A stretch of DNA of 64,000 nt, taken from JAWKWH01 sp963669285. Lineage in GTDB: Bacteria > Pseudomonadota > Alphaproteobacteria > Rhizobiales > Rhizobiaceae. Each line of letters begins with the position of its first letter. The first letter of the stretch is position 1. A program made the translations under genes and the position numbers. Positions 35,275 through 45,029 of this stretch are shown piece after piece. Under the pieces are notes generated by a model that had not been told where the DNA came from, ran no database searches, and was given only the letters and a program-made list of their open reading frames with translations. The stretch spans positions 124,001 to 188,000 of the forward strand of contig CAXXSI010000002.1 of NCBI GenBank assembly GCA_963669285.2. The letters are read 5' to 3'.

Positions 35275-35973
35275 ATGAGTATTTCCGACACAATTCGAAA
35301 CACATTCGTGCCCATTCATCCGGCAGGCTATCCGTTTATCGCCGCATTCGCGGTGGTTTCCCTGATTATCGGATTCCTTTGGTCACCGCTTTTCTGGATC
35401 GGCCTGATTCTGACCGGCTGGTGCATCTATTTCTTCCGCGATCCGCAGCGCGTAACCCCGGTCGATGATGCTTTGGTCATCAGCCCGGCGGATGGAAAGA
35501 TTTCCGCTGTCGGCCCGGCCGTGCCGCCCGGCGAACTGGCCATGGGCACCCGGGAGTTGCTTAGGATCTCCGTCTTCATGAACGTGTTCTCCTGTCATGT
35601 GAACCGCTCGCCGGTCCGCGGTCGCATCAGTCGCATCGCCTATAAGCCAGGAAAATTCCTCAATGCCGAACTGGACAAGGCCAGCACCGAAAACGAGCGC
35701 AACGGCATCGTGATTGACGGTCCCAACGGCAAGGTTGCCGCTGTGCAGGTCGCCGGATTGGTGGCGCGGCGCATTTTGTGCTTTGCTGCGGAAGATACCG
35801 ATATCGGCGCAGGAGAACGGTTCGGATTGATCCGGTTTGGTTCGCGCGTTGACGTATATCTGCCCGAGGGCGCGGTTGCGCGTGTCTCCATCGGTCAGAC
35901 AGCGGTGGCCGGAGAGACCGTGCTGGCGACCTTTGGCGGACCAGAGCAAAGCCCGCACAGCCGGATCGATTGA
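35275..35973 (+). CDS. psd: Phosphatidylserine decarboxylase proenzyme
   Basis: Makes phosphatidylethanolamine from phosphatidylserine at the inner membrane. 232 residues, the short bacterial form without extra domains. N-terminal hydrophobic region (PFIAAFAVVSLIIGFLW), the conserved SPADGKISAVG and MNVFSCHVNRSPVRG, and the self-cleavage site in IRFGSRVDVYLP, where the Ser after Gly becomes the pyruvoyl group. pssA follows 10 bases later, giving the complete serine-to-PE route in one operon. Confidence 0.95.
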   Translation: MSISDTIRNTFVPIHPAGYPFIAAFAVVSLIIGFLWSPLFWIGLILTGWCIYFFRDPQRVTPVDDALVISPADGKISAVGPAVPPGELAMGTRELLRISVFMNVFSCHVNRSPVRGRISRIAYKPGKFLNAELDKASTENERNGIVIDGPNGKVAAVQVAGLVARRILCFAAEDTDIGAGERFGLIRFGSRVDVYLPEGAVARVSIGQTAVAGETVLATFGGPEQSPHSRID

Positions 35974-35983
35974 GAGTACAGTG

Positions 35984-36799
35984 ATGGAAACGCCATTTCC
36001 CGATTTCGATCCCCATGGAAAAGATACGCATCGGGGCCCGCGCCTGCGCGAGATTCCGGTTCGCCTTGTCTGGCCGAACCTGATCACCGTACTGGCGATT
36101 TGCGCAGGTCTGACGGGCATTCGCCTCGCCTTTGAAGGGCGCTTTGAAAACGCCGTGGTCATGGTGCTGATTGCCGCATTCCTTGATGGCATCGACGGTC
36201 GTGTCGCGCGAATGCTCAAGGCGACGTCCCGCTTCGGCGCGCAAATGGATTCACTCGCCGACATCGTCAATTTCGGTGTCGCACCGGCATTGGTGCTTTA
36301 TGCCTATCTTTTGGGCGAAGCCAAGGCGTTCGGCTGGATGGCAGCGCTGCTGTTTGCCATTGCATGCTGCCTGCGGCTCGCGCGATTCAACGTCATGTCC
36401 GAGACCCAGGGCAAGGCTGGCTGGCAGGCCGATTATTTCGTTGGCGTTCCCGCACCGGCCGGAGCGGTGCTGGTTTTGTTGCCGGTTTATCTAGGCTTTC
36501 TCGGCTTGGAGATGTCAACGCCGATGGCATACGCCGCCGCGGCTTTCACGGTCTTCATTGCCTTGCTGCTTGTCAGTCGCGTGCCGGTGTTCTCAGGCAA
36601 GAACAGCGGCCAGCGCGTGCGTGGCGACATGGTGATGCCGCTTCTGTTGGGCGGTGTTCTATACGTGTTGTTCCTGGCAAGTTTTGTTTGGGAAACAATG
36701 TCTGCGACCGCCATTGCCTATCTGGTTTTTCTGCCGGTCAGCGCGCGCATGTACCGCAAGCGCCTGGAGCGGGAAACCGAAGCGGATTCAGATGATTAA
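35984..36799 (+). CDS. pssA: CDP-diacylglycerol--serine O-phosphatidyltransferase
   Basis: 271-residue inner-membrane enzyme that makes phosphatidylserine. The CDP-alcohol phosphotransferase signature is intact: DGIDGRVARML ... GAQMDSLADIV (D-G-x2-A-R-x8-G-x3-D-x3-D). About eight helices. ATG 35984 gives METPFPDFDPHG; longer frames start inside psd and are not used. Directly follows psd. Confidence 0.94.
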   Translation: METPFPDFDPHGKDTHRGPRLREIPVRLVWPNLITVLAICAGLTGIRLAFEGRFENAVVMVLIAAFLDGIDGRVARMLKATSRFGAQMDSLADIVNFGVAPALVLYAYLLGEAKAFGWMAALLFAIACCLRLARFNVMSETQGKAGWQADYFVGVPAPAGAVLVLLPVYLGFLGLEMSTPMAYAAAAFTVFIALLLVSRVPVFSGKNSGQRVRGDMVMPLLLGGVLYVLFLASFVWETMSATAIAYLVFLPVSARMYRKRLERETEADSDD

Positions 36800-36818
36800 C
36801 CGCGGCAAGTGAATCAAA

Positions 36819-39040
36819 TTATGTGGCGCTTTCCTGCAATTGCCCAAGCAGTTTCTGTGCGCTGACATAGTCGGTTTTTCCTGAACCGAGCAATGGCATT
36901 TCACCAATCTTGATGATTTCGGACGGTATGGTCAGCTCCGCCGCGCCGGCGGATTTGGCGTGTTTGGCAAGCTTGGATTTATCGGGCCTGACCTTGGTCG
37001 TGAGCAGGACGATCCGTTCACCCTTTCGCTTGTCTGGCACCGCAAGTGCGGCGTGTTGCTCATCCGGCCAAAGATCCTCTGCGATCAGTTCGACCGCACC
37101 CAACGAAACCATCTCTCCGGCGAGTTTGGCAAAGCGTTTTGCGCGACCGCGGATTTCGACAAATCCTTCCCTGTCGACGGAAACGATATCGCCGGAATCA
37201 TGCCATCCGCCTTCGAGCGGCTGCAACTCGCCCGGCTTGTCTGCGGTCAGATAGCCGAGCATCACGTTGGGGCCCGTAAGCCACAGGCGGCCGGCGCCCT
37301 CGATCCCGTCGACCGGTTCGATCCGCATGCGCATGCCCGGCAACAGCCTGCCGACGGACCCGTCGCGGCCGTGGGTGGCCGAGTTGACGGCAACAACCGG
37401 CGCCGCCTCGGTCATGCCGAACCCCTCCAGAATTTCGGCGCCGAACCGCTCGCGCCAAATTCGTCGCGTCTCGGCCCTGACCGGCTCAGCCCCGGCAACG
37501 ATCAGGCGCAGGCTCGAAAAGTCGTTTTCACCGGCTGTTCTCGCATACCCGGCCAAAAACGTGTCAGTGCCGAACATGATGGTCGGACGGACCTTGGCGG
37601 CGGTTTTGGGGATGATCTTGTAATGCAGCGGCGAAGGATAGAGGTAAAGCCGAACGCCGGTCAGCAGCGGCAGAAGTGTGCCACCCGTCAGGCCGAAACA
37701 GTGAAATACCGGCAATACGTTGAACAGTGTGTCGGCGGGGAAAAGTCAATCCGGGCTTCCGCCTGCAATGCGTTGGCGACAATGTTGCGATGGCTGAGCA
37801 CGACACCCTTGGGTGTTCCCTCCGATCCCGATGTGAATAGAACAATCGCTGGATCGATCGACCTTCGCGCCACGACCGCATGTTTCCAGGTCATCGCCGC
37901 GGTGAGTTTTTCCAGTGCTGTCACCTGCTCACGCAGATCCTCAAGCCACACGAATTTGGCGCCTGTCTCCTCGATGGCTGTGACGAGTTCATCGAGTTCC
38001 GCTTTTTCGATGAAGGCTCGCGACGAGATTACCGTATCGATCTCGGCCGTTTTCAATGCTGATCGAATGGCCGCGGGTCCGGCTGTATAGTTGAGCATCG
38101 CCGCAATGCGCCCGGCCGATTGGAGGCCGAAAAACGCCGACACCACACCGTTTGCATTCGGCATGAGCAAGCCGATCGCTTCACCTTCCTCGCCGATGCG
38201 CGCAAACCGGCGGCCCAGCACTCGTGCGGCAATCATGATCTGGCGATACGTCATCGTCCCGGAAATCGGATCTTCCAGCGCGATACGGCCCGTCCCAAAG
38301 CGCTGAGCCGCATCGTTGATTGACGCGAATATCGTATGGGACGGGTCGGTCGCCGCCAGCCTTGCTTCGGCCAGCCGATCGAAAAGCGCCAACGAATTGG
38401 TCATGCGGTTGTGACCGGCGCGTTGCACCAATTCGGCGATTGTTTGTCCGGTAAGCGCGCTGATCCTGAGATTCGGGAACAGTTTGCGCGGCGCTTTTTC
38501 CGGCGCGACATGCGAGAACGGCAGTTGTCGGGCGCCGCCGACGACGATCGGTACGATTTTGGCCTCCGACTGCAAGGCTATTCGTGCCACGGCGCGATAC
38601 AGCCGAAATCCTCTCTTGTCCGGTTCAACCCCTTCCGGCATGTAGACGGCGAGCCGGCCACCTGCGCGGAGCCGCCTGACCAGCCGCCGGCTGACAAAAA
38701 CGTGCTTGGCATTGAATGCGATCGTTGGCGCCATTGAGCGGAACGGTTCCAGCCACGCGGCCGACGCCGAAGCCTCATCGAGGATGTGAAGCGTATCTTC
38801 CGGCAAAGTGGCCAGCATCAAGGCCGGTTCAAGCCGCGACTGATGTGAAATCACGTAGATCACCGGTGCTTGCGCGTTGCGTGCAACATTCACGTCTTTG
38901 TCATTGATTCGATAGAGATATTTCAGCGGCGCGTAGAGAAACGCTTGCCGAAAAGCGATGCCCAGCCGAGACATCTGCACCACAGCTGCGATCAGCAGAG
39001 TGGCGGCGACCAACCCGATGACAACAAGGGCGATCAGCAC
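36819..39040 (-). CDS. Fused acyltransferase / acyl-ACP (acyl-CoA) synthetase, Aas-like (one frameshift)
   Basis: About 740 residues after repair: an N-terminal membrane anchor, a PlsC-like acyltransferase domain (about 30-250), and an AMP-forming ligase domain. The ligase has TSGSEGTPKGVVLSH. The acyltransferase catalytic box reads SHQSRLE, where HX4D would be expected; Glu replaces Asp. MPEGVEPDKRGFRLY is block III. The frame breaks at GGGG 37737-37740; one missing base there restores FSP(A)DTLFNVLPVFHCFGLTGG. GTG 39040 has GGAG upstream. Likely recycles lysophospholipid, as E. coli Aas does. Confidence 0.78.
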
Positions 39041-39358
39041 GTCTGGTTCTCCAGAATCAACCGTATGCGCATTCTTGTCATTGTAATTCCTGCAACCGCA
39101 TTCCGTTCGAAAGGGTAGCGGGTTTGTCCACAGCGTCAATCGACAATCGGCCTGGATACATGCGCAGTTGCCTCCGCGAACATCCCGTTGAGCGGACAAT
39201 ACCCACAATCAGCGGGATAATTATGTCCAGGATTTCATCGACAGATTGAAATGCAGTTCGCTTTTTCAACTGCCTAGCCGGTTGAAACAGCAATTGCGCC
39301 GAAACGGCACAACTCAAGTCGGCATGGTTCTTGCGACGTCCTCAGCGATCTGATTTGG

Positions 39359-39373
39359 TTAACAAATGGTTAA
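39359..39373 (+). promoter_or_regulatory. CtrA-like binding site
   Basis: TTAA (39359-39362), CAAATGG, TTAA (39370-39373): perfect CtrA half-site pattern with N7 spacing, 16-30 bases before the GTG start of the secreted-protein gene, so it would overlap its promoter or leader. Confidence 0.4.
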
Positions 39374-39388
39374 TGGAGCGAATTACAG

Positions 39389-39874
39389 GTGGGAAATCTG
39401 TTGTTTCGAACGGGAAAATCCATCCGCATACTGACCGGAACCGGGTGGGCAGGCATCTGCCTCATACTGGGGGCAACGGCCCTACTTCCGGTCGAGTTAC
39501 TGGCTGCCAACGCGAATATGGGCTTTTCCGGTCGCGTCAGCGGTGATCGGACCGGTGGGCTCGCTCCATTATCAGCCGATATCGTCAGTTTTGCCGATGA
39601 AGCGGGCCTGCGTTTGATTGTCTCCAATCCCGGCGCACGCCGTTCCGATATTTCGTTGATCGTTTACGATGAGAATTTCCTGCCGACCGCTGCCGAGGCT
39701 TTCCCCGAGCGTGTCACGCTTGCCTCGGGGGATTCGACCGAGATCATCGTCATTGTGCCGTTTGCGGGCAGCGTAAGGCGTCATCTCAACATCTGTGCCG
39801 AACGCTTGGCTGCCGGAACGGTTAAGCGCCGGGCCTGTGGCCGCTACACGATCAGGCACGAATCGCTCGATTAG
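39389..39874 (+). CDS. Hypothetical secreted protein
   Basis: 161 residues, not recognised. Signal-type N-terminus (GWAGICLILGATALLPVELLAANA), then a probably beta-rich mature domain: SADIVSFADEAGLRLIVSNPG, then ISLIVYDENFLPTAAEAFP, then STEIIVIVPFAGSVRRHLNIC; two cysteines in the last third may pair. GTG 39389 has GGAG ten bases before. A CtrA-like site sits immediately upstream. Confidence 0.6.
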   Translation: MGNLLFRTGKSIRILTGTGWAGICLILGATALLPVELLAANANMGFSGRVSGDRTGGLAPLSADIVSFADEAGLRLIVSNPGARRSDISLIVYDENFLPTAAEAFPERVTLASGDSTEIIVIVPFAGSVRRHLNICAERLAAGTVKRRACGRYTIRHESLD

Positions 39875-39931
39875 GCTTCGGCATCTACGCGCCGGCGGTC
39901 TGCCTATCAGTTCGTGCGGACCGAGTGGGGA

Positions 39932-40665
39932 TCAGCCAAACCGGCGCCGCGTATCGGAAGCTATCGCCCCCCAAGCGGTCAGACCGAAGACAAGCGTGAA
40001 AACCGCTAATCCAATCAGGTTTTCGATCGGCATGTCTGCCTGAGCGATGACATGCCAGGCTAGCTCGCCCATATGCCGGGTCGGTGTGAACTTTGAAATC
40101 GTATTGATGGTATCAGGCAATCTAGCAGGCTCCACTCACAACCCGCCCAGATAGGCCAAGGGCAGAAATACGAGATTGGCGACCGCCACCGCGGCGCGGG
40201 CACTCGCCATATAACCCAGGGTGATCCCCATCAGCGAGGCTGGTACGGCCGCGATGGCGCACACGCCGGCCAACTGCAATAATTGGGCAATGTTGACGGC
40301 TGCGAGGAAAAGGCAAACGCTGCTGCGATGACCATTCCGACCGCGGCTAGGCCGAACAATGATGCCGTGGCGATCTTTGCGATCAACGAGGGTAAACGCG
40401 AACCGGGCAGGGTGCGCGACCAAACATCAAACGGTGTCTCGCGTTCCTGTGCTATGCCCGCACCGAATTGGTAAAACGCGACACCGGCGATGGCGTAAAT
40501 GCAAAATGATGCCATGGCGAACGCGGAGCGCTGCGGATCGCCTGCACTGGACACGCCAAAGAACGAAAACAGCATTGCCGGAAAAATTACGGCAGGAACC
40601 CAATAACCGGGAAGCCGCAATAGCACTCTTGCCTGGAGTACAAAGTGCGCGAGTACCTGTTTCAT
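39932..40665 (-). pseudogene. ABC-2 type transporter permease, broken (one frameshift, one in-frame TGA)
   Basis: Would be a 244-residue six-helix permease partner of the ATPase gene directly upstream. Start MKQVLAHFVLQARVLLRLPG; family words FYQFGAGIAQERETPFDVW, then after a one-base deletion at AAAA 40308-40311 FLAAVNIAQLLQLAGV, ANLVFLPLAYLGGL, then TGA at 40136-40138 where Trp (TGG) is expected, then in the same frame PARLPDTINTISKFTP and RHMGELAWHV. Two independent lesions favour a real pseudogene, though other genes in this window also carry indels. Confidence 0.7.
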
Positions 40666-40674
40666 CGTTGATCC

Positions 40675-41550
40675 TCAATGTGCATCGGCGGCGCGATGAA
40701 GCGCGATGGCTTCATCAAGCGGCAAGTTTTCGACTGTCAGGTTGGACGCGGACTGGTTGTCGTGAAGGATACGGCGGAGCGTCGGCTCGACGTCGCTGAT
40801 GACGCCGCACCAGTATCCATTGTCGCGTTGAAAGCGCTCATCTGGACATTGGCTGGAATCATCAAGACGAAAACGGATCTGCCTGGCTCCGACGGCGTCA
40901 CGGATTGCTGAGATTGGACCGTCGGCGACAATCTCGCCGTCATCGATCATGACGATGCGGTCACACACATATTCGAATACCTCATGCAGATTGTGTGATG
41001 TCAATATGAGCGTGCCGCCATTGGCGATGAACATACTGGCATAGCGGTTAAACATGGCCTGTGAGCCGGTATCCAGACCGGTGGTCGGCTCATCGAGGAA
41101 AACCAGTTCCGGTCTTCCCGCAAACGCCAGCGCCAGAGCAACGCGACGGCGCTCTCCGCCGGAAAAGCCGCCGGTCCGCCGGTCAACCAGTTTTTCAAGC
41201 CCGAATGCCGTGACAAGACTGCCGACATGTTCGGGATCGGAGAAATGCGCACCGGCGAAACCGAGCAGTTCCCGTGGTGTCATTTGTGGCGGAAAATCGG
41301 CATCCTGAGGCGTAACCCCGACCTTCGCCATCGCAGCCGAAGAGCCGGTCTTGTGGCCGAAGACATCCGCATTGCCTTCATTTGCCCGGCGCAGGCCTTG
41401 AAGAATGGACAACAATGTGGATTTCCCTGCGCCGTTGGGGCCGAGCAACGCCAGCGACTCGCCGCGTTTGACAGAAAAACTGATGCCCTTGAGTACGGAG
41501 CGATTGGCGAATTTCTTCGAGATCGCACTCAAATTGATGATGGTTTCCAT
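40675..41550 (-). CDS. ABC transporter ATP-binding protein
   Basis: 291 residues, CcmA/NatA/DrrA-like ATPase for an ABC-2 permease. Walker A LLGPNGAGKSTLL, signature FSGGERRRVALALAFAG, Walker B LVFLDEPTTGLD, H-loop LILTSHNLHE. ATG 41550 gives METIINLSAISKKF. Its permease gene lies 9 bases downstream but looks broken. Divergent from the LytTR gene, which may regulate it. Confidence 0.88.
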   Translation of the reverse strand: METIINLSAISKKFANRSVLKGISFSVKRGESLALLGPNGAGKSTLLSILQGLRRANEGNADVFGHKTGSSAAMAKVGVTPQDADFPPQMTPRELLGFAGAHFSDPEHVGSLVTAFGLEKLVDRRTGGFSGGERRRVALALAFAGRPELVFLDEPTTGLDTGSQAMFNRYASMFIANGGTLILTSHNLHEVFEYVCDRIVMIDDGEIVADGPISAIRDAVGARQIRFRLDDSSQCPDERFQRDNGYWCGVISDVEPTLRRILHDNQSASNLTVENLPLDEAIALHRAADAH

Positions 41551-41668
41551 GGAGTCGCCCTGCTTGAGATTGACAGCGGCGTGCAATATAGCCACCGCGG
41601 GGCGCCCCAAAATCGGTCATTCGTGAACGGTAGATCGCCTACGCGAATGGCACAATGGAGCCCGCACC

Positions 41669-42438
41669 ATGCAACTTGCGCTTCGCGAATTTCGAGATGT
41701 CGTGACGGAACGGAGATTTATTGCCGCGCTGGTGGCTGTCTGGCTCATCTGTTCGGTCGTAGCGCCATTCGGAACCGGGCAAACACTGTCGCTGGGCGCC
41801 AGGATCCTGTACTGGTTTGCCGTCACGGCGATCAGCTTTTCAGTTTCGGCGATAGTGTCCGTATCATTGATCCGAAATCCGGCAATGGATCGGTTCCATA
41901 GGTTACTACCCGTCGTCGCAGGGGCACTGCTTATTGGCTTGTCAATTGGCGTGCTGGTCTGGCAACTCAACCGAATGATCTGGGGCGATGTGCCGGAATT
42001 GCCGCGCCTGTGGTCCTATTTTGGAATGACAGTGCCGATTGCGTTGGTTGTGGCTTTCGCCATTGCCTTTGGCCGACAGGGATATGACTCGGTATCCGTG
42101 ACTGAATCAGCTGCCACGGAAAGTCCGTTTCTTCGCCGCTTGCCGCAATATCTCGGCAAACGGCTAATCAGCGTTTCGGTCAACGATCACTATGTCGAGG
42201 CTGTCACTAATCGTGGCAAGCATCTGGTTTTGATGCGGTTTGGCGACGCGCTGGATGAACTGCGCGATGCCGGCGGTATGCAGGTTCATCGCTCACACTG
42301 GATCGCGCTTAGATGCAGTCGTTAAGTCGGTACGACCAAGCGCGATGGACGGCATCCACATTGTTCTGAATGATGGCGCGGCAATTGCCGGTCAGTCGAA
42401 GCAGACTGGCGGCCGTGCGGAAACAGCTCAATCTGTGA
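41669..42438 (+). pseudogene. Membrane LytTR-type regulator, broken by at least two frameshifts
   Basis: Four N-terminal helices (about 17-35, 47-70, 80-100, 117-135) and a C-terminal LytTR DNA-binding domain: LPQYLGKRLISVSVNDHYVEAV, then MQVHRSHWIAL. The frame stops at TAA soon after. Removing A42311 restores LDAVVKSVR, and removing G42387 restores IPVSRSRLAAVRKQLNL to the TGA at 42438; the total length then is 255 residues. The short section in between may carry a further compensating pair. Divergent from the ABC genes, so a likely regulator of that module. Confidence 0.7.
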
Positions 42439-42447
42439 AGATGGCGC

Positions 42448-43200
42448 TCAAGGCGACGGCAGGTGGTAATCCAGGAATTCATTGCGCGGCACATCGAACA
42501 ATTTGCCGGTTTCGGTGAGCCACGGCTCTGCGAGCGTCAGGATTTTGGCGGCGACCTCGGAGGGGTGGGGCAGCGTGTCGGGATCCTCGCCCGGCATGGC
42601 CTGTGCGCGCATCGCTGTCCGGGTCGCGCCGGGATTGACCGAGTTCACCCTCAGCGCGCTGCTGACCGTTTCGGCCGCCCAGGTCCGCACCAGCGCTTCG
42701 ACCGCAGCCTTGGACGCCGCATACGGTCCCCAGAACGGTTTGCAGGTATGCGCGACACCCGACGACAACACGATTGCCCGGCCGGCGTCGGATGCCTTCA
42801 ACAGCGGCTCCACCGAACGGATCAGCCGCCAGGTCGACGTCACATTGATCGACATGACCTTGTCGAACACCTTTGCCTCGACATGACCGACCGGTGAGAT
42901 CGTTCCGAGTACGGCGGCGTTGGCCACCAGAATGTCGAGTTTGCCCCAGCGTTCATGTATGGCGCCGCCCAGTCGGTCTATGCCCGCCATATCGTCCAGA
43001 TCGAGCGGCACGAGCGTGGCCTCGCCGCCGGCAGCCTTGATTTCATCGTCCAGTTCTTCAAGCCCGCCGACCGTGCGCGCAACCGCGATGACGTGCGCGC
43101 CGGCTGCGCCCAACTGTTTGGCGATATGGTAGCCGATGCCGCGCGAGGCGCCGGTGACAACGGCAATCCGGCCATTGAAATCGATATTGGAGCTGCTCAT
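42448..43200 (-). CDS. SDR-family oxidoreductase
   Basis: 250-residue Rossmann-fold NAD(P)-dependent short-chain dehydrogenase. Cofactor motif TGASRGIGYHIAK, NAA motif LVANAAVLG, catalytic Ser in VLSSGVAH and YxxxK in YAASKAAVEA. Substrate unknown. It is the last gene of the dnaB-alr-radA-cvpA-purF-SDR run, a placement common in rhizobia. Confidence 0.92.
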   Translation of the reverse strand: MSSSNIDFNGRIAVVTGASRGIGYHIAKQLGAAGAHVIAVARTVGGLEELDDEIKAAGGEATLVPLDLDDMAGIDRLGGAIHERWGKLDILVANAAVLGTISPVGHVEAKVFDKVMSINVTSTWRLIRSVEPLLKASDAGRAIVLSSGVAHTCKPFWGPYAASKAAVEALVRTWAAETVSSALRVNSVNPGATRTAMRAQAMPGEDPDTLPHPSEVAAKILTLAEPWLTETGKLFDVPRNEFLDYHLPSP

Positions 43201-43281
43201 TCGCGGTGACCGCCTGACGCAAGAAGCGACAGCGTACGCACATTGTCCGAGCTGTCGTGATCGGCAAGCTTGGTCGGATAT

Positions 43282-44691
43282 TCACCGGTTAAAACAGGCA
43301 TCGCAGTATTGTGGCGCTTCGTTGTTGCGCGCCGCTTCGCCGACCGCCCGGTACAGTCCGTCAATCGACAGAAATCCGAGCGAATCCACGCGAATGAACT
43401 CGGCCATTTCCTCGATCGACATGCGTGAGGCCAGCAATTTCGACCGTTTCGGGGTATCGACCCCGTAGAAACACGATGCCGTCGTGGGTGGTGAGGCGAT
43501 GCGCATATGCACTTCCCTGGCGCCGGCGTCGCGTACCATTTGCACGATTTTCTGGCTGGTCGTACCGCGAACGATGGAATCGTCCACCAGTACGATGCGC
43601 TTGCCCTCAATCATGCGCCGGTTGGCATTGTGCTTCAGCTTCACGCCCATATGGCGGATTGAATCCGTCGGCTGGATAAAGGTTCGCCCGACATAATGAT
43701 TGCGGATGATACCCAGTTCGAAGGGCAGATTGGCACCCTGCGCAAAGCCTATCGCCGCTGGCGTGCCGGAATCGGGCACCGGAACCACGACATCGGCGTC
43801 TACCGGCGCCTCGCGCGCCAGTTCCAGTCCGATTTCCTTGCGCACATCATAGACATTGCGGCCTTCTGCGATGGTGTCCGGGCGCGAGAAATAGACATAT
43901 TCGAAGATACAGAAGCGCGAACTCTGCTTTTCGAACGGAAAATGGCTTTCCAGGCCCTTGTCGTTGATGATCACCAACTCGCCCGGTTCGATGTCGCGGA
44001 CGAAACGGGCGCCGATGATGTCGAGAGCACAGGTTTCGGAGGCAAGAATCCACGAACCGTCAAGGTCGCCAAGAACGAGCGGCCGAATTCCGAGCGGATC
44101 GCGGCAGCCGAGCATCTTCTTCGACGACAGAGCGACGAGAGAATATGCGCCTTCCAACTGGCGAACCGCCTCGGTGAACCGGGCAACGAAATCGGGCTCC
44201 TGGTTGGTCGCCACCAAATGCAGGATCGTTTCGGTGTCGGAAGTGGATGAAAAAATCGCGCCCTGTTTTTGCAGAGCGCGTTGCACCGTCATTGCATTGG
44301 TGATGTTGCCGTTGTGGGCGATGGCAAATCCGCCGTCGGCAAGCTCGGCGAACAGCGGCTGCACATTGCGCAGGCTCGCACCGCCGGTTGTTGAATAGCG
44401 CGTATGGCCGATCGCGCGATGGCCGCTCAAGCGGTCTATGACCGATTGCTTGGTGAAATTGTCGCCAATCAGCCCAATATGCCGCTCAACGTGAAACTGG
44501 CTTCCGTCGAAAGAGACAATGCCCGCCGCCTCCTGGCCGCGGTGCTGCAGGGCATGCAGGCCCAGCGTGACGATCGCCGCCGCGTCGGAACGTCCATAAA
44601 TGCCGAACACGCCGCATTCGTCGCGGAAGGCGTCGGCTTCTGCATGCAGATCGTCGGAGGGCTGGTCCGGATTCTCGTTCGTTTTGGTCAC
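43282..44691 (-). CDS. purF: Amidophosphoribosyltransferase
   Basis: First step of purine synthesis: PRPP plus glutamine to phosphoribosylamine. 469 residues. The N-terminal glutamine amidotransferase nucleophile is the Cys in DECGVFGIYG (a propeptide is removed), then GHTRYSTTG; the phosphoribosyltransferase site is IVLVDDSIVRGTTS. GTG 44691 is chosen because GGGGG lies 8 bases upstream and the protein then starts MTKTNENPDQ; the open frame extends to 44775 into the intergenic repeat. cvpA lies upstream beyond that repeat. Confidence 0.93.
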   Translation of the reverse strand: MTKTNENPDQPSDDLHAEADAFRDECGVFGIYGRSDAAAIVTLGLHALQHRGQEAAGIVSFDGSQFHVERHIGLIGDNFTKQSVIDRLSGHRAIGHTRYSTTGGASLRNVQPLFAELADGGFAIAHNGNITNAMTVQRALQKQGAIFSSTSDTETILHLVATNQEPDFVARFTEAVRQLEGAYSLVALSSKKMLGCRDPLGIRPLVLGDLDGSWILASETCALDIIGARFVRDIEPGELVIINDKGLESHFPFEKQSSRFCIFEYVYFSRPDTIAEGRNVYDVRKEIGLELAREAPVDADVVVPVPDSGTPAAIGFAQGANLPFELGIIRNHYVGRTFIQPTDSIRHMGVKLKHNANRRMIEGKRIVLVDDSIVRGTTSQKIVQMVRDAGAREVHMRIASPPTTASCFYGVDTPKRSKLLASRMSIEEMAEFIRVDSLGFLSIDGLYRAVGEAARNNEAPQYCDACFNR

Positions 44692-44716
44692 CGCAGTTAC
44701 CCCCGTTGGTTTGCGG

Positions 44717-45029
44717 TTAGAGCGTATTCGGCTTAAATGGAATCGTTTGAACGCAGGGATTTTGTGTTCCGGCAAGGAGCGCGGGGCGACGCGGTGCGAG
44801 TACCGTTAGACCCGCGCGACGCAGACCGGGGCGCAAAAGACCAAGTTCATACGATTGCTGTTTATCCATGTCATTCAGGCGCTTGACGGTTCGCCTGCTT
44901 GGCAGTCTTTTCCCCATCAGCACCGTCGAAATCCTCGCACGATGGCAACATCGCGCTATCGCGTTCTCCTCGCTGATACGAAAAATACTTGCCATCAAAC
45001 CGCTCCCATTTAAGCCGGACATGCTCTAA
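44717..45029. repeat. 313-bp element with inverted terminal repeats (MITE/RIME-like)
   Basis: The two ends are inverted copies over at least 24 bases with 3 mismatches: left 44717 TTAGAGCGTATTCGGCTT..., right (complement of 45006-45029) TTAGAGCATGTCCGGCTT..., both followed by AAATGG; similarity continues a little inside. It fills the whole gap between purF and cvpA. The right end supplies the TAG stop of cvpA. No transposase, so non-autonomous. Similar in style to rhizobial intergenic mosaic elements; identity with a named element was not tested. Confidence 0.65.

Noticed and set aside
40122..40138. TGA in the permease could mean TGA is read as tryptophan in this organism
   Set aside because: TGA is the plain stop codon of many intact genes here (for example dapA, smpB and the dihydroorotase gene), so recoding is not supported.
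44717..45022. A 101-codon open frame on the minus strand across the purF-cvpA gap
   Set aside because: It coincides with the inverted-repeat element, begins inside its terminal repeat and shows no protein-family features; best explained as repeat sequence.
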